From CAYNYI01 sp964401455 (GTDB lineage: Bacteria > Fibrobacterota > OXYB2-FULL-49-7 > CAYNYI01), in assembly GCA_964401455.1 (NCBI GenBank), contig CAYNYI010000092.1:1-11254 (forward strand): a stretch of DNA of 11,254 nt. Reading direction: 5' to 3'. Both the position numbers and the translations under genes were made by a program. The notes beneath the pieces are model-generated. The model worked only from the letters and a program-made list of their open reading frames with translations, ran no database searches and was not told where the DNA came from. This document shows positions 6,531 through 11,254 of the stretch, one piece after another (positions within the stretch are counted from its first letter, which is position 1; each line of letters opens with the position of its first letter).

Positions 6531-8404
6531 AAGCGATAAACGAATTTCTCCTGAAAAACAGAATATTTCTAAAGGACAACCCGGCTGTTTCTCCGGACTT
6601 CACTCTCAACTATGAGAATTGCCTTAAAAAACTTAAGGAAAATGAAGTTCAGAAAAATTTTATTATATATGACAAATCTGAGCTGGCAGTCGGGGAATCG
6701 AAAGCCGTACTCTGCGAAGACCTTGAAACGGGCGATCATATTTTCCTTCTGACCGGTGACAACGAATCTAATTCACCTTTCTCCGTAATGGATGATTTCA
6801 GAAATATTAAACCGGGTGCCTATTCCTGGCCCTGCACTTTTGAGAATCTTATAAAACTGAAAAACATTCTCCAAAAGAACGATCCGGAATCCACCGTTTT
6901 CCCGGCAGCGGTGCCACCGCTTGACAAAAGAAGCCTCGGCATAGGCGCGCGCTTTACAACACTTCATTATCCTGCGGTTGCGTGGGCAATGTCGGCGCTG
7001 TCTTTTTCTCTTACCGCCAATCAGAACTCGATACCGAGAGAACTTGTATATGACACAGAGGCGATGCTTGAGGGCAGACTCACGGATGTGCCTTTCCCTT
7101 TTATCGGGGCTGCGGTTCCTGAAGGCCATCAGGGCCAGTCTGTACAGGGAATGACTCATGCTTCAATACTACAGTTCCTGAAATACGGTTTTCATAAAAA
7201 GAAGTTACCGCACGGGTTCAACGCGGACCATCAGCCGGTAGGCGGACGCTATGACACTATAGAAGACGAACTGGTCAGCGGCTCTCTGTTTGCCAGCTAT
7301 ATAACCTTCGACCTGAGTCCGGAACTTTCTATTACGGATATGCCAGAAAACGCCGAGGCAGCGTCTTTGTTAATAAAAAAGATGACCGATTCAGATCGGA
7401 AAATTCTTGATTCTGTCAGAAGTAAACTCGAAGAATTCAAAATTGAAATGAAAGAGGACGACCTTCTTGTTCTTTTTGCGTATCTAATGCCGTCCATGAA
7501 GAAATTTAGAAAGCGCTATGATAAATATGTTAATATTAGAAACGAAAAGTTCACCGCTGAAAAAGGTAAAAAGTTCTATATAGAGCTCTCGATAGACGAG
7601 CTACCCGGGGAAACTACTCCTTCGGTTATGGCCGTATGCCTCGCTGCTTCGGAGGCTCTGGGTATAGAAATAGACTATACCGCTCCTAATATCGGTTTCC
7701 AGAAAAACACTCCATACCCGGACAACACGGAGCTGGCCGAAAAACTGGCACCTCTTTGTGAGACTGCGTCAAAATTCGGGGTCAGCATAGGGTTTCACAG
7801 CGGAAGCGGAAAATCGGCCAAAAATTATTCTGTATGTGGAGAACAAACCGACGGGGGACTTGAGATAAAAACCTCCGGGCGCTATACTTATGAAATGGGT
7901 GTGGCTCTTTCAAAATCCTCTGATCCGGAGGACGGAAAACTTTGGAAAGAGTGGTACGACTTTACCAAGAAACTCGCACTGGAAGGTGCTTTTTCCGAAG
8001 ATGAAACAAGAAAAAAATTCTCAAGACATTTTATCAGCGAATCTTTCAAGCTTGAAAACCTTGACTCAGAAGGTATCTTCGACTCTCCGGCAAATCTTTC
8101 TTCCGCTCTTGATTCTCTCTCACCCTCGCCTGACCATATGCACTGGTTTGAGTATAATTTTCTTTTTGTCATGGCTGTTGAAGGTGGCGGGCTCGGAGAT
8201 CATTCCCCGGCGGGATATATGCAGAGAAAACGCTTTTACACCATAAGTGAAGAAGCAAAGCTCCTCTACAGTAAAGGAGTCGTAACATATATCTGTTTTC
8301 TCGCGGAGTCAACGGGAATGCTTGGCGCCAAGGTCTGCGACGACGCAAGGAGAAAGCTCCGGCAGATAGAAACTTATTCGGAGTTTCTTGAATCTATAGT
8401 CTGA
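6527..8404 (+). CDS. tagaturonate epimerase (UxaE) family protein
   Basis: A 625-residue, probably cytoplasmic protein resembling UxaE, the metal-dependent epimerase that interconverts tagaturonate and fructuronate in hexuronate catabolism in Thermotoga-like bacteria. Supporting motifs are FNADHQPVGGRYD (231-243, H235), SIDELPGETTP (355-365), IGFHSGSGKS (421-430, H424) and LEIKTSGRYTYE (445-456). The paired His motifs and acidic SIDE region suit a metal site in a TIM-barrel-like fold. It is longer than UxaE proteins as I recall them (about 480-500 residues); the extra length is mainly the first 120 residues. No other hexuronate genes are in the window, so the substrate may differ. The ATG overlaps the VanZ-like stop, with AAGG about 8 nt upstream. 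Its last 31 bp overlap the convergent membrane-protein gene. Confidence 0.72.
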   Translation: MKAINEFLLKNRIFLKDNPAVSPDFTLNYENCLKKLKENEVQKNFIIYDKSELAVGESKAVLCEDLETGDHIFLLTGDNESNSPFSVMDDFRNIKPGAYSWPCTFENLIKLKNILQKNDPESTVFPAAVPPLDKRSLGIGARFTTLHYPAVAWAMSALSFSLTANQNSIPRELVYDTEAMLEGRLTDVPFPFIGAAVPEGHQGQSVQGMTHASILQFLKYGFHKKKLPHGFNADHQPVGGRYDTIEDELVSGSLFASYITFDLSPELSITDMPENAEAASLLIKKMTDSDRKILDSVRSKLEEFKIEMKEDDLLVLFAYLMPSMKKFRKRYDKYVNIRNEKFTAEKGKKFYIELSIDELPGETTPSVMAVCLAASEALGIEIDYTAPNIGFQKNTPYPDNTELAEKLAPLCETASKFGVSIGFHSGSGKSAKNYSVCGEQTDGGLEIKTSGRYTYEMGVALSKSSDPEDGKLWKEWYDFTKKLALEGAFSEDETRKKFSRHFISESFKLENLDSEGIFDSPANLSSALDSLSPSPDHMHWFEYNFLFVMAVEGGGLGDHSPAGYMQRKRFYTISEEAKLLYSKGVVTYICFLAESTGMLGAKVCDDARRKLRQIETYSEFLESIV

Positions 8405-9270
8405 CCGGGGTTTTCCTTTAAACAGGATATAATTCTGAAAGAAAAGAAAGCCGCAGTCAGGCAAAGCGAAGGCATGATAAATATCACCGGAATTACATTC
8501 TGACCGGTCCGTGCCATAAATATGACTTTAGAGGTTAATGCCGCCATTAAAAGAGTCAAAAAAACAAGATAGACGGGCGTAAAAAGAAAACCGTATTTTT
8601 TTCCTCTGACCGCCATAACTCCCGAGACAATACCCATAGGCAGCAAAAGCCCAAGATCAAAGCCCTGTACTATTAATGTAGTGTAATGATGGAGCTGTTC
8701 CGGATATATCGTTCCATCAAAAAGCGGGGGCAAGATAACCTGCAGCCACAGCAGGAAAATAAGACAGCTGTTTATAATTAAAAAAAACCCTCCGGCTTTT
8801 ACCCGGCGCCCGGCCCTCGAAAGCCGCTTTGCCCGAAGTTCAGGATTTCCGGACATCAGAGTTATTGTAAAGGCGAAAAAGGACAGGCCCATAAGCGATA
8901 TGTAGGCCGGGAACATTATGTTATACATTCCCATAGCGGTATAAAAAAGGTAGGTGACAAAGAAATAAAACAGAATGCCTGAGAGCACTGTTCTGCCCCG
9001 CAGACTTCCTTTCAGACTGTATATTAGAGAAATCAGCATGGCCGGTATTCCCAGGAGCAGCGTGACCCAGTCCTGGGCGATACCCTGCACAGCTACATCG
9101 GAGGACATATGACGATACAAACCCCTGCCGTATATCTCGACTTCCTGTCCGCGTATCGATTTATATATGTATGATCCGGACCCCTCTTCAGACAGAACTC
9201 CGCTGAACGCGGCAATCCCGGAAATAATTGCCGTCAAGACAACGAGTGTTATTACAATTCTCCCTGGCAT
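8374..9270 (-). CDS. polytopic membrane protein of unknown function
   Basis: A 298-residue protein with about eight hydrophobic helices, near residues 5-27, 67-86, 93-114, 116-139, 157-180, 193-215, 222-246 and 254-278. Between the first two is an outward loop with GRGLYRHMSSDVAVQGIAQD, whose Y-G-R-G-L-Y and Q-D-W-V-T-L pattern I associate with uncharacterised membrane proteins in several bacterial phyla. I know no function for it and no enzyme signature is visible. The ATG at 9270 lies 4 bp after the M28 peptidase stop, so the two are almost certainly co-transcribed; the Shine-Dalgarno is weak. The 3' end runs 31 bp into the end of the UxaE-like gene on the opposite strand. Confidence 0.8.
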   Translation of the reverse strand: MPGRIVITLVVLTAIISGIAAFSGVLSEEGSGSYIYKSIRGQEVEIYGRGLYRHMSSDVAVQGIAQDWVTLLLGIPAMLISLIYSLKGSLRGRTVLSGILFYFFVTYLFYTAMGMYNIMFPAYISLMGLSFFAFTITLMSGNPELRAKRLSRAGRRVKAGGFFLIINSCLIFLLWLQVILPPLFDGTIYPEQLHHYTTLIVQGFDLGLLLPMGIVSGVMAVRGKKYGFLFTPVYLVFLTLLMAALTSKVIFMARTGQNVIPVIFIMPSLCLTAAFFSFRIISCLKENPGQTIDSRNSE

Positions 9271-9274
9271 AATA

Positions 9275-10510
9275 TCACTCTGTAATTTCTTTTATAATTT
9301 CTGAAATCGCGGCGGCAAGCTCCGCTGTTTTTAAATGATCTACAATTTCCGGATTGTCCTTCGGGGTATGGGTAATTTCCTGCGATTCCATGTTCTCGAT
9401 AAACCATCCGGAAGACGCGGCAATGGCCGGCACTCCGTTCTGAACGAAGATACTGTGGTCTCCCTGCGGCCACTGTTCACCTTTTCCCACTCCGGGATAC
9501 AAACCGCAGACTCCGCTTACCGCGGCTGATATTTTTTCATCAAGCCCGTATTCGGAAAGTTGGGAGGAGCCTTCATTATATCCGGCACCGTCTATATTTA
9601 TATTGAGAATTATATCACTGAAATCACCTTTTTTTTCGGCGATATATTTCATCTGTCCTGGTACGGAATAATAGTCTTCTCCGTTAAACGCGGTCAGTTC
9701 TATTGCCGGCCTGCCTTTATAGTCTCTTAAAAGTCCGGAAAGAAGGATAAGGACCGCGACCCCCGTGGCGTTATCAATAGCTCCCGGTGTCCCGTTTTTT
9801 GTGTCCAGATGCGCGGTTACGGCGATAATTCCTTCTCCTCCGCCTTTTTTGGCGATTATGTTTCTTCCGGAGGAAGGGATCCTCTCTGCTTTTGATAAAA
9901 GCGAGAAGCTGCTGTCTATGTGATTAAGAATGCGGTCACTTTCTTCTTCTGTCATATAAACTGACGGTATTTCGAAATCGCCGTCTTCTATAAGGGGAAA
10001 CGGATAGACTCCTCCGGCAAGTCCTGAGTTTCTTGAAGTGGCGCATATAAGGGCCGCCGCGCCGGATTTTTCTAAAGCGGCAATAGTTCTGCGGTGTTTT
10101 TCAGGATTATAGAAGACGAAGCTTTTCGGCATCAGCTGTTCGGCGGCGATTTCACCCCTGAGCAGAAGTATTTTTCCGGCTGAATCAGAATTTTCGAGTT
10201 CGGACAGTTTGCGGATTTCCCTGATTTTTCCTTCCGCCGAGCATCCTTTTGAATACGGGGAAGAAAAAACTTCGAATTCTTCTTTTCCCGTTTTCAGGAC
10301 AGCACCCTCATTTTTCCAGTCGAAGGCATTGAATTCCTGAGACAGGGTCTCCCACCCGGAGGACAGAAATTCTTTTTCTATATATTCCGCGGCTTTTTTA
10401 TTGCCGGCGCCGCCAACGCTGCGCTCCCCTATTCCCGTGCAGAGCTTTTGTATTAGCGCCCCGGATTTCAGGGAAAGATTTTTCAATTTTTCTTCAGATA
10501 CTTTTTTCAT
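9275..10510 (-). CDS. M28 family zinc metallopeptidase with PA-like insertion
   Basis: A 411-residue aminopeptidase-like enzyme predicted to bind two zinc ions. Candidate ligands follow the M28 order: H234 (with D236, AHLDT), D246 (AIDNATG), D279 next to catalytic E278 (NGED), D307 (NIDGAG) and H381 (THTPKD). GDHSIF (350-355) is the other conserved patch near the active site. A protease-associated (PA-like) insertion lies about residues 85-185, including AGKILLLRGE and SGAAALICAT. The N terminus (MKKVSEEKLK) has no signal peptide or anchor, so a cytoplasmic location is likely, unlike many secreted M28 enzymes. The peptide substrate cannot be told. It is first in a two-gene unit with the membrane protein. 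The start at 10510 lacks a good Shine-Dalgarno. Confidence 0.9.
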   Translation of the reverse strand: MKKVSEEKLKNLSLKSGALIQKLCTGIGERSVGGAGNKKAAEYIEKEFLSSGWETLSQEFNAFDWKNEGAVLKTGKEEFEVFSSPYSKGCSAEGKIREIRKLSELENSDSAGKILLLRGEIAAEQLMPKSFVFYNPEKHRRTIAALEKSGAAALICATSRNSGLAGGVYPFPLIEDGDFEIPSVYMTEEESDRILNHIDSSFSLLSKAERIPSSGRNIIAKKGGGEGIIAVTAHLDTKNGTPGAIDNATGVAVLILLSGLLRDYKGRPAIELTAFNGEDYYSVPGQMKYIAEKKGDFSDIILNINIDGAGYNEGSSQLSEYGLDEKISAAVSGVCGLYPGVGKGEQWPQGDHSIFVQNGVPAIAASSGWFIENMESQEITHTPKDNPEIVDHLKTAELAAAISEIIKEITE

Positions 10511-10527
10511 TATTACGATTCATATTC

Positions 10528-10555
10528 CATATATATGACAGGTACTTTATGTCAG
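10528..10555 (-). promoter_or_regulatory. weak candidate promoter/operator upstream of the M28 peptidase
   Basis: Minus-strand CTGACA (10550-10555) and TATATG (10528-10533) are 16 bp apart. The -35 overlaps an inverted pair TGACA...TGTCA (10550-10554 and 10536-10540, 9-bp spacer) that could bind a dimeric regulator. Matches are modest, so this is tentative. The rest of the gap to the tRNA terminator shows no gene. Confidence 0.28.
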
Positions 10556-10625
10556 TCTCATTAATGCGGTTCATCAAGCAATTTTAAAGATGCCGCAAAA
10601 GGTTCTGCCAGGAGCCGGTTCCGTA

Positions 10626-10691
10626 TTAATAAAACAGACCCCCGTTAACCAGCTCTTAATTAAAAAAGTTTTATGTTAACAGGGGTCTGTT
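10626..10691 (-). terminator. long-stem Rho-independent terminator of the tRNA transcript
   Basis: Two 17-bp arms (10675-10691 and 10633-10649) pair fully on the minus-strand RNA, with one G-U wobble, around a 25-nt AT-rich loop. The second arm is followed by TTTTATTA. The first arm begins with the terminal A of the tRNA CCA, so the stem starts essentially at the mature 3' end. It separates the tRNA unit from the M28 operon downstream. On the plus strand the arms have one mismatch and there is no gene to terminate. Confidence 0.75.
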
Positions 10692-10767
10692 GGTGGGCCT
10701 TCAGGGACTTGAACCCCGGACAAACGGATTATGAGTCCGCTACTCTAACCGACTGAGTTAAAGGCCC
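10691..10767 (-). tRNA. tRNA with CAU anticodon, most likely tRNA-Ile2 (lysidine-modified)
   Basis: A 77-nt cloverleaf with encoded CCA. The acceptor is GGGCCTT/AAGGCCC with discriminator A. The D stem is ACTC/GAGT with the GG pair in the loop. The anticodon stem is GCGGA/TCCGT around CTCATAA (anticodon at 10731-10733), the variable loop has 5 nt, and the T stem is CGGGG/CCCTG around TTCAAGT. It is not initiator tRNA, since position 1 pairs with C72 and the three G-C pairs of the initiator stem are absent. The GGGCC acceptor and GCGGACTCATAATCCG arm match the usual bacterial tRNA-Ile(CAU), which TilS converts to read AUA. Elongator tRNA-Met is the alternative. Confidence 0.92.
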
Positions 10768-10768
10768 G

Positions 10769-10788
10769 ATTTTATCGGGGGATAAAAT
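10769..10788. repeat. perfect 8-bp inverted repeat immediately upstream of the tRNA
   Basis: ATTTTATC and GATAAAAT flank a GGGG loop (CCCC on the tRNA strand), ending 1 bp before the tRNA 5' end. It may be a leader hairpin that exposes the RNase P cleavage site, or a weak terminator for the small upstream gene. There is no T run on the minus strand before the tRNA, so readthrough into the tRNA is more likely. Confidence 0.5.
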
Positions 10789-10851
10789 AATTGTTTTCAA
10801 GGTATCAAGCAAGTGAAAATGAACTGCAATAATGTTTTTCGGGGTTATAGG

Positions 10852-11013
10852 TTATATCTTAGCTGTTAGTTTTTCTGCCATCTCCGCTTTATAGCGGTTT
10901 TTCCCATGAACATAGGCGGAATAACATTCGCTACAGAAACGCAGCTTGCTGTTTTCTTCGATTCTTATTAAATCTTTTCTGTTCAGTATGTGTTTTCCGC
11001 AATTATCACACAT
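10852..11013 (-). CDS. small zinc-ribbon-like protein (CxxC...CxxC), 53 aa
   Basis: Starts at ATG 11011-11013 (MCDNCGKHIL) and ends at TAA 10852-10854 after K-L-T-A-K-I. Four cysteines form two knuckles, C2-D-N-C5 and C27-S-E-C30, separated by a charged 21-residue stretch. This is the classic layout of a single structural zinc site. The C-terminal half (residues 31-53) is basic and likely helical, which would fit nucleic-acid or ribosome binding, but no named family is recognised. GGA lies 6 nt before the ATG. A good promoter sits about 70-100 bp upstream, and the tRNA follows 84 bp downstream on the same strand, so both may share a transcript. The zinc knuckles and promoter argue for a real gene despite its size. 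Confidence 0.7.
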   Translation of the reverse strand: MCDNCGKHILNRKDLIRIEENSKLRFCSECYSAYVHGKNRYKAEMAEKLTAKI

Positions 11014-11084
11014 TGTGTTCCGACTGATATAATAAATAAGATATTATAGGCAAAAGTGTATGTCAAGAATACTGTCTGAATGTT

Positions 11085-11113
11085 ATAATACCATAATTAT
11101 CCTTATAAGGCAA
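11085..11113 (-). promoter_or_regulatory. sigma-70 promoter with extended -10 for the small zinc-ribbon gene and tRNA
   Basis: Minus-strand TTGCCT (11108-11113) and TATTAT (11085-11090) are 17 bp apart, and the -10 is preceded by TGG, making an extended TGn -10. Transcription would start near 11078 with a leader of about 65 nt. A perfect 10-bp palindrome, CCTTATAAGG (11101-11110), overlaps the -35 and spacer. Further right (11114-11254) I see no gene or RNA. Confidence 0.6.
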
Positions 11114-11254
11114 GATAAATAAGCATGGATTAAAAGAAAATTGTATATACTGCCGGCAAAGCAAAATGAGATGATCATTTATTGTCTGTATAATTTTAAT
11201 TGAGAGTGTATCTTTCTTTCTGTAAATTCGGCGGCTGCTTGAAAGCTTAGTACT

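Noticed and set aside
7888..8172. Open frames opposite and alongside the UxaE-like gene
   Set aside because: They lie fully within a gene with clear family motifs, have unusual composition and show no start signals; they are shadows of the real frame.
10617..10691. MITE or attachment-site interpretation of the 17-bp inverted repeat next to the tRNA
   Set aside because: There is no target-site duplication and no second copy in the window, and the arm placement with a T-rich tail fits a terminator.
10691..10767. Elongator or initiator tRNA-Met for the CAU tRNA
   Set aside because: Initiator features are missing. The acceptor and anticodon-arm sequence resemble tRNA-Ile2 more than elongator tRNA-Met, though only a trained classifier would settle this.
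11043..11066. TTGACA and TATAAT consensus pair on the minus strand before the small zinc-ribbon gene
   Set aside because: The boxes are only 12 bp apart, too close for a sigma-70 promoter. A 17-bp spacing gives only TATCTT, so the 11085-11113 promoter is preferred.

Overview
The window looks like chromosomal DNA from an uncultured bacterium of moderate, slightly AT-leaning composition. Genes are tightly packed, with frequent 4-bp ATGA start/stop overlaps and some TTG starts behind strong Shine-Dalgarno sequences. Tad-type pilus genes together with a sigma-54 activator suggest an envelope-complex, probably Gram-negative lineage. A tagaturonate-epimerase-like enzyme and an M28 peptidase suggest a heterotroph. 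I cannot place it in a phylum from sequence alone. No insertion sequence, integrase, phage gene or CRISPR array is visible.

Left part (1-3729): the 3' end of an NtrC/NifA-type regulator on + meets, after 2 bp, the end of a five-gene minus-strand operon. In transcription order the operon is: Ser/Thr protein kinase catalytic domain, A24 prepilin peptidase of the CpaA/TadV type, TadE-like pseudopilin, larger TadG-like pseudopilin, and an unrecognised third pseudopilin-like protein. Every junction overlaps. The secretion ATPase, platform and secretin genes of a Tad machine are not in the window. The set reads as a compact pseudopilin-plus-processing-peptidase module headed by a kinase.

Centre (3730-8404): a plus-strand operon diverges from the kinase through interlocking sigma-70-like promoters. 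It encodes a short UvrD/Rep-type superfamily 1 helicase that lacks almost all of subdomain 2B, then a VanZ-like membrane protein with an extra soluble domain, then a 625-residue protein of the tagaturonate epimerase (UxaE) family. The helicase-VanZ junction holds an inverted repeat and a possible 6-codon leader that ends in the VanZ start codon.

Right part (8374-11254): all minus strand. A promoter near the right edge drives a 53-residue CxxC...CxxC protein, followed by a CAU-anticodon tRNA, most likely tRNA-Ile2, with a long-stem terminator starting at its CCA end. Next come an M28 metallopeptidase with a PA-like insertion and a polytopic membrane protein whose 3' end overlaps the UxaE-like gene by 31 bp.

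Points most worth attention are the kinase-headed pseudopilin module, the kinase start that omits the glycine-rich loop, the natural delta-2B helicase, and the small zinc-ribbon-like gene.
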